Assembly (NCBI RefSeq): GCF_000737765.1
Contig: NZ_JPRI01000007.1
Location: forward strand, 207,653 to 271,652
Origin: Chryseobacterium vrystaatense
GTDB taxonomy: Bacteria; Bacteroidota; Bacteroidia; Flavobacteriales; Weeksellaceae
Direction of reading: 5' to 3'
Length of the DNA: 64,000 nt
How positions within the stretch are numbered: the stretch's first letter is position 1; every line of letters begins with the position of its first letter. Positions 1-8,940 of this stretch are shown here, piece by piece. Below the pieces are notes generated by a model. It searched no databases, was not told the origin of the DNA, and saw only the letters and a list, made by a program, of their open reading frames with translations. A program made the position numbers and the translations under genes.

Positions 1-2217
1 ATCATGTATTCCTTTATGGTTAAGGTTATAAAGAACTTCAATGAGTATCAAGCTTTCTTTTTCATTGATAGCATCACGTACTATCTCCAGTAATATTTTA
101 TTCTCGGTGTCTATTAATAACTGATTATCACCGGAGTCTTTTAGATAAACATATCTTGGAATATTATAGTAGCTTTTTATCTTATTAAAATAAGAAAGGA
201 GATCTTCATCATTTTTCTGAGGAAACAGATACTTTAGTTCAGAGGTGGTTATTCTCCAGGTAGCAGGGGAAAGGATAAGGTTTTTCCAGCTGATTCTGGG
301 GAAATGATTATTGTATGAAAATATAAGCTGATCAAAATTTATGTGAAGATATTCGGTAATGTTTTGACACTGCAGATCGCACAGAAAATGATAGATCGGC
401 ATAGAGTTGATATGAAAATTATGAGCATGAGAATTGTACAGTTTGATCATGGATTTATGCTTCTGGCTCCATAATACTATTTTTCCATATCTCACTCCTG
501 CGTAAATATCGTCTAAGTCTATATGAGATACCGTACTGTTCTTGGAAATATAACCTAAAGTATATTCTCTTTTTATATTTCTGACCAAAAGATTACTGCT
601 TCTGTTGTCTGGAATATAGTCGAATTCTGCTGAAATAGCATTCACATTATTTTGGCTCTCGGATTTACTGATTTCGGAAGCTAAAGCCGCGGCTTCAGGG
701 TCGAAACAGGTAAACCTCCCGATCAGATTTAAAGCGCTCACTCCTCCAATGCCTTTGATTAATATCTTATTATCATCTACCACAGATACCATGGCGTGCA
801 AGCTGTCCGGTAAATTAATATTATTCTCTGTTTTTTCTGTGTGAATTAAATTACGGAATTCATCATTACTGAGATCAATTTCAGAGAGTTTGCTATACTT
901 TGCCTTAGCGAGAATATTGTTCCATATTCTTTTTATTTTTAAGCTGTGTTCTATTTGTTGATCTTCAGAGCCTTCTGCATTTACCTGTATTTTCTTTACC
1001 AGATCGGATTGGATGGCGTTATTGGAATTGTTTGAGTATCCTATTCCAATTTCATTATCCAAAGCAATATTTAAAGGCATCAGATTCTCCCCATATCTTT
1101 CGGTGAACTTTTCTTTAAATTCATCCAATGTTTTATGAGTCTGCTGTTTTAAAGTAGTTAGTGCAGATAATATTTCTATTGCTTCTCTTATGTTTTTTTG
1201 TGTTTTTTCGGGTATGACAGGTACTATATCTGTATGTTTTAAATTACAGTTGATCACAAATTTCTTATTGTATGTAATTTCTAACTCGTCCAGTACATGG
1301 AAGATTTCTTCATAGTATTGTATGTTGTTGCCGATTTCTTTTTTTTCCAATGCAGCCAGGCTGTCATTGATTTTCTTTATTTTTTTGTGCAGTATATTGA
1401 TTTCCGGATCATAGAGCAGGGGCTCTTTTTTTTCAAATAAATTAATGATCTGCTGTAAAGGTGGTGTTTCATGGTTTAGGTAGAGCTGAAATTCTCCAAT
1501 GAGCAGTTGAGCTTCAATCAAAGACGAAAGATATTCTTCAGCCTGTTCTATTTCTATAGAATCAACACTATCAAGAAGTAATGATACCAGGTCGGCAAAT
1601 GATTTCGGGCTTTTAGTTTCACTGATAATTAAATCAAGGACCTCATTTCTTTCAAAAGAATTTAAAATATAATCTCTGGAGTCTTCCTTAGAATGGGTTA
1701 CTTCAACATATCTGTATTCTTTTCCTATATTGTACAGGGTGTTATTAATCACATAATCCTGCTGTTTGATGATATTCGGATTGTTATTTATTTTTCTGAG
1801 TATTTTAAATACAATGTTGAGATCTACGCTATAGAAAGGAATAAAGTTTCCACCACTATGGGTTGTGGATACTTCTTTTTCCAAATCAATGATTGAGTAG
1901 CTTGAAAACAGTCCGAAAGGGGTAGCCCGTGAGCATATTCTGATATAATATTTTAAAATAGAAATAGCCAATTTTCTGTATTCTTTACTTTTATCTGTAA
2001 CCGCATTCGAAAGATCGGCTTCAATTGCAGATTTCCATCTGTAAAATAATTCAGGAGAAGCTAAAAATAAGGCGTCTTTAAAGATGGTATCATTATAAAG
2101 ATAATCCATGAATGTATTGAGCTCATCTTCATGACGAGGTATCTTCAACAAGTCGTTTAAAGTGTATAATGAGTTTCTGCAAAAAACAGTATTTAATATT
2201 TTTAATTTATTTTTCAT
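1..2217 (-). CDS. Lantibiotic dehydratase (LanB-type), C-terminus beyond left edge
   Basis: This is the first 739 codons of a class I lanthipeptide dehydratase. I checked the frame in part and it looks open from the ATG at 2217 to the window edge. Residues 96-106 carry the SRATPFGLFSS motif, the hallmark of the LanB N-terminal domain (S/T-R-x-TPFGLF). Known LanB proteins glutamylate Ser and Thr of the precursor with Glu-tRNA and then eliminate glutamate to give dehydroalanine or dehydrobutyrine. The start overlaps the stop of the upstream monooxygenase gene by 11 bp, which implies translational coupling. It is the last visible gene of the minus-strand operon. The elimination domain should lie at or beyond the edge, so completeness, or a split LanB, cannot be judged here. 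Confidence 0.9.
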   Translation of the reverse strand, partial: MKNKLKILNTVFCRNSLYTLNDLLKIPRHEDELNTFMDYLYNDTIFKDALFLASPELFYRWKSAIEADLSNAVTDKSKEYRKLAISILKYYIRICSRATPFGLFSSYSIIDLEKEVSTTHSGGNFIPFYSVDLNIVFKILRKINNNPNIIKQQDYVINNTLYNIGKEYRYVEVTHSKEDSRDYILNSFERNEVLDLIISETKSPKSFADLVSLLLDSVDSIEIEQAEEYLSSLIEAQLLIGEFQLYLNHETPPLQQIINLFEKKEPLLYDPEINILHKKIKKINDSLAALEKKEIGNNIQYYEEIFHVLDELEITYNKKFVINCNLKHTDIVPVIPEKTQKNIREAIEILSALTTLKQQTHKTLDEFKEKFTERYGENLMPLNIALDNEIGIGYSNNSNNAIQSDLVKKIQVNAEGSEDQQIEHSLKIKRIWNNILAKAKYSKLSEIDLSNDEFRNLIHTEKTENNINLPDSLHAMVSVVDDNKILIKGIGGVSALNLIGRFTCFDPEAAALASEISKSESQNNVNAISAEFDYIPDNRSSNLLVRNIKREYTLGYISKNSTVSHIDLDDIYAGVRYGKIVLWSQKHKSMIKLYNSHAHNFHINSMPIYHFLCDLQCQNITEYLHINFDQLIFSYNNHFPRISWKNLILSPATWRITTSELKYLFPQKNDEDLLSYFNKIKSYYNIPRYVYLKDSGDNQLLIDTENKILLEIVRDAINEKESLILIEVLYNLNHKGIHD

Positions 2218-3124
2218 CAGAATAGAAAATGGTGTTTAGTTTTTTTAGATTTAATATTTTTGCCTCATTAGTGGCTGAGGTATCATACAGGACAAATTCA
2301 TCTATTCCATACTCCTCATGATACTCTTCAATGATTTGGGATAAGTTTTCAATCGTTACGTTTAAAATATTGAAACTTTCACTTTGATGCTGGTTGGGGT
2401 TTTGATCTTGAAGAACTTGACTCTCGTCTGTACAGAAGGCAATGGACAGTACCATTTTAACTTCTCTGCCATTTTTTTCAAAAAAAGCGGTTTTAAATTC
2501 TTTCAGTTTATCTTTGGTTGCCGATAGTTTTTTTCTGGCTCCATGAAAAGTAGAAACACAGTAGTTAAGATTTTTGGCAACAGCTAGATCCAGATAGTTA
2601 AAGTCTGATGAAAGATACCAGATATCTGGATTTTCACCTCCATAAGGTGGAATAACAAGTTTATTTTCCTTTAAATTATACTCATCATTGTTCAAAAGGC
2701 TGAGGATTTTATCAAGTTTCTCATCAAAAATTTCATTTTGTGGAGTGCTCAGCAGCTTATCATTGGTAAGTTCCATGACTTTCACGCTTTCCGGTGCTCC
2801 TTTGGCCAGTCCAAGTTCTATTCTTTTGTAGTAAATATTATTTAAAAGTCTGAAATTTGTTGCAATAATATAAGGGGAATGCATGGAAATTAAAGAACCT
2901 GCAGACCCTACCAAAATACGTTCAGTCATTCCGGCTACTATGGAAATTATAATTTCCGGATTGGTATATGAAACATTAGGGATCGGTAAGTGATGCTCTC
3001 CAAGCCAAAATCTATTGAATCCATATTCTTCTGCCTGGGAGGCATAAGTAATAATTTGCTCTATGATTTCCAGGCTGTTTAAATCACCCCTTCTCCCAAA
3101 ATCTAAAATTCCTAATTTTATCAT
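2207..3124 (-). CDS. Luciferase-like (LLM class) flavin-dependent oxidoreductase in the lanthipeptide operon
   Basis: The 305-residue protein belongs to the bacterial luciferase-like TIM-barrel family. It has the N-terminal LGILDFG strand, the FWLGEHH segment near residue 40 and the LVGSAGS stretch near 92-98. Such enzymes use reduced flavin (FMN or F420 in different subgroups) for monooxygenation or reduction. It lies 11 nt after the LanC gene and overlaps the LanB gene by 11 bp, so it is an operon member. F420-dependent relatives (LanJC) reduce dehydroalanine to D-Ala in some lanthipeptides; a reducing or oxidising tailoring role here is inference. F420 is not expected in this phylum, so FMN is more likely. 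Confidence 0.85.
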   Translation of the reverse strand: MIKLGILDFGRRGDLNSLEIIEQIITYASQAEEYGFNRFWLGEHHLPIPNVSYTNPEIIISIVAGMTERILVGSAGSLISMHSPYIIATNFRLLNNIYYKRIELGLAKGAPESVKVMELTNDKLLSTPQNEIFDEKLDKILSLLNNDEYNLKENKLVIPPYGGENPDIWYLSSDFNYLDLAVAKNLNYCVSTFHGARKKLSATKDKLKEFKTAFFEKNGREVKMVLSIAFCTDESQVLQDQNPNQHQSESFNILNVTIENLSQIIEEYHEEYGIDEFVLYDTSATNEAKILNLKKLNTIFYSDEK

Positions 3125-3135
3125 ACTGAATATGT

Positions 3136-4290
3136 TTAAATTAAAAATATTTTACTCCAATCGCTGATTCTTTTGTCTGCTGAATTTATGGTAAGAATCG
3201 CTGCCGGATAACCAAAAATAAGGCTCATTTTATTTTCCTGAAGAACCAGAGTGTCATTCCTTAAAAAATCTACGGTCTGGTCATGCCAATATTGATAAGC
3301 TTCTCTGAAATTATCGTTCCCTGTATGGTCATAGATGTTTTTATACATCATTGCTACTCCGGATGTGCCGTGGCAGAAATGAAAATCCTGTATACCTGTT
3401 GTATTAAAAGTTCTTCGTTTGGTGGTTTCTGAAGCTATTTTCTCTGCATCTATTTTCTCAAAATGGGTAAGAGGAGCGGATCTGTATAGCGTATTCACCA
3501 CAGACAAATCACTGTTGCACCATCCTAATCTGTTGTTTTTATGGGTTATCATTTGATGATCTTCTAAAAACTTATTGTAAGGGAAATATAATGTTGAATC
3601 TTCTATCATGTACTCTTTACAGTGTTCGGATAGGATTTCTATACATTTAGCTCTTATGATCCGGGCCTGTTCATTTTTAGGGTTGATCTGCAGATACAGG
3701 TCTATTATATGAAGGATAGCAGATATTCCATGCGCCAGCCCGAAGTTGAGTCCTTTGTTGTACAAATCGTCTGTATTGTTGTAAAAGGCGAGTTTCTGGT
3801 TGTTAATGTTATTGTAAATCTCATTGATAATAATGTCGGATTTTTTTACATCATTAATTTGAATGAAATAATAAAGAATTCCCATGCTTCCACCTAAGTA
3901 ATCGAATACGTTGTTTTGGACGTGAATGAGAGCTTTATCCAGAAGATAATCATTGATGTCACTTATTTCATTATCCAGTTCATCTCCTAACAGTTCATGC
4001 TTTTTCAATTCATGAGCCATTACTCCAAAACCAGATAGACCACTGAGAATACACGGTGATACTGAAATAAATTTTTTCTGACTTGATATGTTTTCCAAAA
4101 CGAGATTAAGGATCTCGTATAGGGTAGAGATATTTTTTTCATCCTCATATATTTTATTGATATAGGTGAGATAATAAACAATACCTAATTTACCTTCAAA
4201 CAGGCCGTCATCTTCCAATTCATTATAATCATAATGATATAAATAATCATTAAACTTTTTGGTCGTTTTTTCAATACTGTTATTTGCCAT
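3136..4290 (-). CDS. LanC-like lanthionine cyclase with the Cys-His zinc ligands
   Basis: The 384-residue protein has the helical-repeat pattern of LanC cyclases, zinc enzymes that add Cys thiols to dehydrated Ser or Thr to form (methyl)lanthionine rings. Key motifs visible are GLAHG (His187), WC (Cys258) and CHG (Cys306-His307), so all three zinc ligands expected in LanC are present. Two other conserved spots deviate: the motif after the first Cys reads WCNSDLS instead of WCYGxxG, and the last glycine motif is degraded (LIFGYPAA). The gene starts 2 nt after the stop of the second LanC paralogue, which keeps exactly those two motifs. It is the better candidate for the active cyclase of the pair. 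Confidence 0.88.
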   Translation of the reverse strand: MANNSIEKTTKKFNDYLYHYDYNELEDDGLFEGKLGIVYYLTYINKIYEDEKNISTLYEILNLVLENISSQKKFISVSPCILSGLSGFGVMAHELKKHELLGDELDNEISDINDYLLDKALIHVQNNVFDYLGGSMGILYYFIQINDVKKSDIIINEIYNNINNQKLAFYNNTDDLYNKGLNFGLAHGISAILHIIDLYLQINPKNEQARIIRAKCIEILSEHCKEYMIEDSTLYFPYNKFLEDHQMITHKNNRLGWCNSDLSVVNTLYRSAPLTHFEKIDAEKIASETTKRRTFNTTGIQDFHFCHGTSGVAMMYKNIYDHTGNDNFREAYQYWHDQTVDFLRNDTLVLQENKMSLIFGYPAAILTINSADKRISDWSKIFLI

Positions 4291-4292
4291 AT

Positions 4293-5465
4293 CTATATTA
4301 AAAAGTATTTTAAAAAGAAAAGATGTTCATTTTCCATTTGTAAATCAGCTGTAATTAAGCTGATTCCTATTCCAATGATTCCCTGTGAAAAAGAAAGGTG
4401 AAGTTCTTCAAGATCACTGTTGAAATGTGTAGAATAACCTGCCCAGGGAGTTTCATTTTGATTTGAATCTAAGATCTTTTTATGCCAGAAATCAGCATTT
4501 TCCAAATATTCTGTTTTTCCTGTATATTGGTAGAATGTTCTCATCAATGAGTACAGACCTGAATATCCGTACAATAAGCTTGCGTCTGTCAATTCATTTT
4601 CAATAACATCCCGTTTATTAATGAAATGTATTATTGTTTCATTGGACAAATCAAGATAATCATCATTATTCAATATTTGTGAAGCGTGATACAGTATGAA
4701 TGCAATTCCCAGATCACCATAGCATATATTTGAATAATTTATATAATTCTGCTGAATTGAATCAAATGGAAATATGTTGGTACTATTATCGTCTGTTGTT
4801 TTGTTGCTGATCAGATAATGAAGAGCTCCTGTAAGAAGTTCAAGACATTTTTCCTTTTCAAAATCCCTTTTATAACAATACAATAAGAACTGACAGGTGC
4901 CTGCTATTCCATGCATGATACCGAGTTCATTGGATGGTCTTCCCCAAAGAAAATTATAATTCCATCTGATGGATGAACCTTCTTTTACTGCCAGGCTGTC
5001 AATAGTGTTGATAACAGTTTTGAGTTCTTTTTCAAAATTTTTGTCTTCCATTCTTTGAAAAAGATAATAACCTATCCTAACGCATCCATTAACGCTATCT
5101 ATATTTTTTTCTTCAATTTTAGTCTGCAAAAATTTGAGAGCCCAATGATCGTAACTTTCCAGGTAGTCATTAACATCTTCATCGATGACTGCCTTTTTTT
5201 TATAATAATATAAGACGTGCACTATTTCACACATATCTAAAATTAAAGAATCACCATCATAAGTCTCATTAATACTTGATAAACTAAGATTGAGGTAATC
5301 TCCGGACATTTCCAGAAACTCTTCCTTTTCCGTATATAAATGATAATAGTAGTAAAATAGAGAAGCCCCCAGAATTCCTTTATTTAATCCAACTTCCTTT
5401 AAAATGGAAATGTTTTTTTCCAACGCATCGGCTATTTTTGAGAGCTCAAGTTCATTAATTTTCAT
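4293..5465 (-). CDS. LanC-like protein lacking the Cys-His zinc-ligand pair
   Basis: The 390-residue LanC paralogue keeps the MHG motif (His185), ICYGDLG (Cys248) and the terminal QGIIGIG motif. At the position aligned with the CHG ligands of its neighbour it reads LLYGYSG: Leu298-Tyr299 replace Cys-His. LanC proteins need one Cys plus this Cys-His pair to hold zinc, so on its own it is unlikely to be a normal cyclase. It may be a scaffold, a precursor-binding subunit or a partner of the downstream LanC; that is inference. It is the first gene after the four precursors, separated from them by a terminator-like hairpin, with its stop 2 nt before the next ATG. Confidence 0.85.
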   Translation of the reverse strand: MKINELELSKIADALEKNISILKEVGLNKGILGASLFYYYYHLYTEKEEFLEMSGDYLNLSLSSINETYDGDSLILDMCEIVHVLYYYKKKAVIDEDVNDYLESYDHWALKFLQTKIEEKNIDSVNGCVRIGYYLFQRMEDKNFEKELKTVINTIDSLAVKEGSSIRWNYNFLWGRPSNELGIMHGIAGTCQFLLYCYKRDFEKEKCLELLTGALHYLISNKTTDDNSTNIFPFDSIQQNYINYSNICYGDLGIAFILYHASQILNNDDYLDLSNETIIHFINKRDVIENELTDASLLYGYSGLYSLMRTFYQYTGKTEYLENADFWHKKILDSNQNETPWAGYSTHFNSDLEELHLSFSQGIIGIGISLITADLQMENEHLFFLKYFLI

Positions 5466-5495
5466 GGTTTAGATTGTTGTAAAATTAATTGCAGT

Positions 5496-5536
5496 TAAAA
5501 AAGCGAGGCAAATAAAATTATTTAATTACCTCGCTC
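5496..5536 (-). terminator. Attenuator-like terminator between precursors and modification genes
   Basis: Read on the minus strand, AGCGAGG (5529-5535) pairs with CCTCGCT (5502-5508) and is followed directly by six T. It lies 27 nt after the stop of the last precursor and 31 nt before the first LanC-like gene. Such hairpins in lantibiotic operons let precursor mRNA exceed enzyme mRNA; that role here is inferred from position. Confidence 0.7.
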
Positions 5537-5562
5537 AGGATACTTTTTTAAAAACTACATTT

Positions 5563-5751
5563 TTACGTTGCTTGAAGCGTTGTCGTTGTAGTCGTCTTCG
5601 GGTTGCAGGAATCGTGACAGCAAGAGCAGTTGTCTCCTCTTGAACTGGCTCCTATTATACCTCCTTTCAACTGGCTGATTTGATCATCATTTAACTTTGT
5701 TACAGCTTCTTTATTGAACTGCAGTCCTTTCATTTGAATTTTTGATTTCAT
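5563..5751 (-). CDS. Class I lanthipeptide precursor, copy 4 (poly-Thr tail)
   Basis: This 62-residue peptide has a conserved leader (residues 1-31) ending in LKGG and an FNKE stretch (12-15) resembling the FNLD box of class I lanthipeptide leaders. The core (32-62) has Cys at 42, 44, 45 and 49, Ser at 36, 37, 43 and 48, and a tail with six consecutive Thr (53-58). Ser and Thr are the substrates for LanB and Cys for LanC. It differs from the other copies by Ile33, Arg38, Asp47, Pro51 and the Thr-rich tail. It is the last precursor before the attenuator. No protease or exporter for the leader is visible in the window. Confidence 0.88.
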   Translation of the reverse strand: MKSKIQMKGLQFNKEAVTKLNDDQISQLKGGIIGASSRGDNCSCCHDSCNPKTTTTTTLQAT

Positions 5752-5793
5752 AATAATTGGGTTAATGATTAATATTTACTTGGTAGTTACTGC

Positions 5794-5979
5794 TTACTCT
5801 ATAGTAGCGGTAGTAGCCGGAGTCTTGCTATTGCAAGAACCGTGGCAGCAAGAGCAGTTATCACCTTTCGAACTTGCCCCAAGGATACCTCCTTTCAGCT
5901 GGCTGATTTGATCGTCGTTTAGCTTTGTTACAGCTTCCTTATTGAACTGTAATCCTTTCATTTGAATTTTTGATTTCAT
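5794..5979 (-). CDS. Class I lanthipeptide precursor, copy 3
   Basis: This 61-residue peptide is identical in amino-acid sequence to the copy at 6272-6457, although the genes differ at six positions, all silent. The leader ends with Gly30-Gly31, a typical cleavage site for C39-type peptidases. The core has Cys42, Cys44, Cys45 and Cys49, with Ser36, Ser37, Ser43, Ser48 and Ser51 and a TPATTATIE tail. The stretch NCSCCHGSCN gives dense ring-forming potential. The start is the ATG at 5979; a shared spacer of about 40 nt precedes the next precursor. Confidence 0.88.
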   Translation of the reverse strand: MKSKIQMKGLQFNKEAVTKLNDDQISQLKGGILGASSKGDNCSCCHGSCNSKTPATTATIE

Positions 5980-6052
5980 AGTAATTTTATTTATGAGATT
6001 AGTTAATAAATATTAATTTGGGAATTGATCCCTTTTTTAGCGCTCTCTGAAT

Positions 6053-6229
6053 TTATTTCTGAGGTGTTATAACTTTACTGTTACAAGAGCCGTGGCAGCA
6101 AGAGCAGTTATCACCCTTCGAGCTAGCCCCAAGGATTCCTCCTTTCAGCTGGCTGATCTGGTCGTCATTTAACCTTGTTACAGCTTCCTTATTGAAGTGT
6201 AATCCTTTCATCTGAATTTTTGATTTCAT
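6053..6229 (-). CDS. Class I lanthipeptide precursor, copy 2 (58 residues)
   Basis: A short gene translated by hand: ATG at 6229, TAA at 6053-6055, 58 residues. It has the same leader with two changes (His11, Arg19), the LKGG end, and the same core as its neighbours up to residue 52 (NCSCCHGSCN at 41-50). Its tail is different, VITPQK, with one Thr. It sits exactly 478 bp upstream of the copy starting at 5751, the same distance as between the other two copies. The intact frame and conserved motifs argue for a working gene that a length cut-off would miss. Confidence 0.86.
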   Translation of the reverse strand: MKSKIQMKGLHFNKEAVTRLNDDQISQLKGGILGASSKGDNCSCCHGSCNSKVITPQK

Positions 6230-6271
6230 AGTAATTGGGTTAATGATTAATATTTACTTGGTAGTTAGTGC

Positions 6272-6457
6272 TTACTCTATAGTAGCGGTAGTAGCTGGAG
6301 TCTTGCTATTGCAAGAACCGTGGCAGCAAGAGCAGTTATCACCTTTCGAACTTGCCCCCAGGATACCTCCTTTCAGCTGACTGATCTGGTCGTCGTTTAA
6401 CTTTGTTACAGCTTCCTTATTGAACTGTAATCCTTTCATTTGAATTTTTGATTTCAT
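6272..6457 (-). CDS. Class I lanthipeptide precursor, copy 1
   Basis: This first precursor in transcription order has 61 residues, with leader 1-31 (FNKE box, LKGG) and core 32-61 with four Cys. The protein is identical to the copy at 5794-5979, with six silent differences. It begins 92 nt after the stop of the beta-barrel receptor on the same strand. I saw no clear TAnnTTTG promoter in that gap, so it may be read from the receptor promoter, or its promoter may be atypical. Confidence 0.88.
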   Translation of the reverse strand: MKSKIQMKGLQFNKEAVTKLNDDQISQLKGGILGASSKGDNCSCCHGSCNSKTPATTATIE

Positions 6458-6549
6458 AGTAATTTAATTTATGAGATTAGTAGGAGTATCATATTTTTAA
6501 GAGATTAATACTTTTTTCTTTTTCGCTCTCGGCTTGCAAGCTTTATTTT

Positions 6550-8940
6550 TTATTGAACACGTTCTTTTTGTTCGCTGTTATTAGAATTGATTTGCTGTGT
6601 CTTGAGTTTATTGTTTCCGAATTTATAGATAAGTGAAATCCTGAATCTCTGATTATCAAAATACATTTTGTTTTTAAGCTCAATATTGTTGGTATATCCT
6701 GTATAGGTTGGCCTGTTGCTTCCAAAGACATCTTCTCCCACAACAGATAGCTGAAGTGATTTTTTCATAAAAAACATTTTGAATGCCAGATCTAGTCCAT
6801 TGATGCTTGATACTTTAAATAAACCATCTACGGTAGGAAAAGAATAAAAATAAGAAGCTTCTAAAAAAATCGTTGATGAAATCTTGAATGTATTGGTGGT
6901 GTAAAGTTGAAGCGAATTTCCACTTAAGCTGGCATTGGTTTCCGGGATTGAAGAGGTGGAATGAGAATAATTATAATCCAAAGAATTCACAGATTCCCAC
7001 CATTTAAATTTGTCAAATGTGTAAGAAATATTGACTCCATATTTATCTGAACTGACATAATTGTATGGTTTTTCATAACGCGAAGTGAGGTCGCCAGGCT
7101 GAACGAGAGTAACATAGTCAAATCCGTTTTTCAAATGTGAGTAATAAAACTGGGCCGTTACCTTATTTTTGAAATTATAATTTAATTCAATATTATCCGA
7201 GAATGCAGGCTGCAAAAAAGAATTTCCTTCAGAATAAAAATATTGATTATTAAAGCTTCTGAATGGGTTAAACCAAAAATACCGCGGTCTTGTTATTCTT
7301 CTACCATAATTCACATTGAACGAATGATCATCATTGGGAGTATAAGAGAGATAGGCGGTAGGATATATCTTTAAATAATTGTTTGTTTGAGTCTGATCCA
7401 GCGTGATTGAATGACCGCTTGTATTTACATTCTCTAGCCTGAGTCCCAGTTTTCCTTCCAGTTTGGAGGTTATTTTATGCGTTACACTTGCATAAACACT
7501 GCTGATATCTTCTTTATAAATAAACGAATTGGTGTTATTCCTATCTAGTACAGGTGTTCCGCTTCGCAGGTTATAAAAATAATTGTCACTGTCTGACTTT
7601 GATAGAGAAAATTTAGCACCATAGTTCAAAGTAAAAGACTTGATGGGATGATCCATATCAAGAGTGAAATTATAGTTATCAACATTGATTCCCCCCATAC
7701 TATTAAACATAAAACCTGAGCCTGGGGTAGGATATGAGTTAGGGAAGAAGTTCTGTCCCTGAATTAATTGATTGGATTTATTTTGATAAGAAAAATAATC
7801 AAAGTCAAAAGATAGTTTTTTACCTAACGAATCAATTTCATAATTTAAGTGGTAATTGAATGAAAGAAATTGGTATTTGTTCTTCAGATCTTTGTTAGAA
7901 TTAGCTAAAGAATCAATCTTATTGGCTGTCTTACTGGAAATTACAACCCTGTCCTTTTCAGTCGGGTTTGTATCGGAGTAGCTGTAGTAGAAACTTACTC
8001 CTGTCATCACTTTAGGCGTTAATTTGTAGTCAAAACCTAATTTGGTAGTGAGAGGATAGAACAGACTCTTTTTTGTTTTTACTTCTTCCCATAATGTGGA
8101 AGGATAATTGTTGACGAAGTTTTCATCTATTTTTCTTTTATTTCTATCATAATTGACTGAAAAATTAAAATAGCTTTTATTCTTTTGATAGTCAAAGCTG
8201 GCACCCATACCTCCGGACGCGTAATTTCCCTGTATGTATCTAGAACTTATTAATGACTTCCAGCTGTTGGAGGCAATCTTTTTTCTTTTGATATTAACGA
8301 TACCACTGTTTCCTTCTGCATCATATTTGGCGGGAGGATTCGTAATAACTTCAATACTTTTGATCTCATCAGATCTTATTGTTCTCAGAAAATTAGTTAA
8401 ATCATCTCCTGAAAGTTGTATAAGACGGTCATCGATCATCACAGACATGCCGTTCTTGCCTACCATAGAGATTTTTTCGTTTTGAACCTTTAATCCGGGA
8501 GTTACTTTCAGAGCATCCAATGCATCTCCGCCGGTTGCTGAGATCGAATTCTCAACATTGAAAATTAGACGGTCTATTTTTCTTTCTATTAACTTCTTTT
8601 TCCCGTCTAATACAATTTCTTTGATATTTTTGGTTCGTTCTATCTTTATCTTTCCTAAATCAATATTGTTATGTAAACTTATTGCTTTAGTGTAGCCGAT
8701 GTCTTTGAAATATTTTATTTTAATGATATACTCTCCGGAGGCTAATTGAGTGGAAAATACACCCTTCTCATTACTCAGTTCACTTTTAACAGGAATGGAA
8801 TCCATTTTTAGAATTAGAACTTCACTATATTCCAGAGGAGTGTCCTTTTCATCAACAATTTTTCCCTGTAGTTGGAATTGTTGCGAGAATAAGGTACAGC
8901 AAAAAAATAGAAACTGGAAAATATAGATTTTTCTTTTCAT
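6550..8940 (-). CDS. Outer-membrane beta-barrel family receptor (TonB-receptor-like) of the lanthipeptide locus
   Basis: The 796-residue protein has a signal peptide (cut near FSQQ, residues 18-21), a carboxypeptidase-regulatory-like beta-sandwich (about 22-105), a plug-like domain (about 110-220, with LDALKVTPGLKV and EVITNPPAKYDAEGNSG) and a long aromatic-rich barrel to the C-terminus. This architecture matches the Bacteroidota outer-membrane beta-barrel family related to TonB-dependent transporters. It precedes the four precursors on the same strand by 92 nt. A role in export, uptake, immunity or sensing of the lanthipeptide is inference from position. A TATGTTTG -7 element lies 29 nt upstream of its start. 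Confidence 0.85.
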   Translation of the reverse strand: MKRKIYIFQFLFFCCTLFSQQFQLQGKIVDEKDTPLEYSEVLILKMDSIPVKSELSNEKGVFSTQLASGEYIIKIKYFKDIGYTKAISLHNNIDLGKIKIERTKNIKEIVLDGKKKLIERKIDRLIFNVENSISATGGDALDALKVTPGLKVQNEKISMVGKNGMSVMIDDRLIQLSGDDLTNFLRTIRSDEIKSIEVITNPPAKYDAEGNSGIVNIKRKKIASNSWKSLISSRYIQGNYASGGMGASFDYQKNKSYFNFSVNYDRNKRKIDENFVNNYPSTLWEEVKTKKSLFYPLTTKLGFDYKLTPKVMTGVSFYYSYSDTNPTEKDRVVISSKTANKIDSLANSNKDLKNKYQFLSFNYHLNYEIDSLGKKLSFDFDYFSYQNKSNQLIQGQNFFPNSYPTPGSGFMFNSMGGINVDNYNFTLDMDHPIKSFTLNYGAKFSLSKSDSDNYFYNLRSGTPVLDRNNTNSFIYKEDISSVYASVTHKITSKLEGKLGLRLENVNTSGHSITLDQTQTNNYLKIYPTAYLSYTPNDDHSFNVNYGRRITRPRYFWFNPFRSFNNQYFYSEGNSFLQPAFSDNIELNYNFKNKVTAQFYYSHLKNGFDYVTLVQPGDLTSRYEKPYNYVSSDKYGVNISYTFDKFKWWESVNSLDYNYSHSTSSIPETNASLSGNSLQLYTTNTFKISSTIFLEASYFYSFPTVDGLFKVSSINGLDLAFKMFFMKKSLQLSVVGEDVFGSNRPTYTGYTNNIELKNKMYFDNQRFRISLIYKFGNNKLKTQQINSNNSEQKERVQ

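Larger units (their letters stand above)
5563..6457 (-). repeat. Tandem duplication of a two-precursor block, period 478 bp
   Basis: Starts lie at 6457, 6229, 5979 and 5751. The distances 6457-5979 and 6229-5751 are both 478, and 6457-6229 and 5979-5751 are both 228. The spacer containing TTAATGATTAATATTTACTT follows three of the four copies. This fits one old gene duplication followed by duplication of the resulting pair. Confidence 0.85.
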
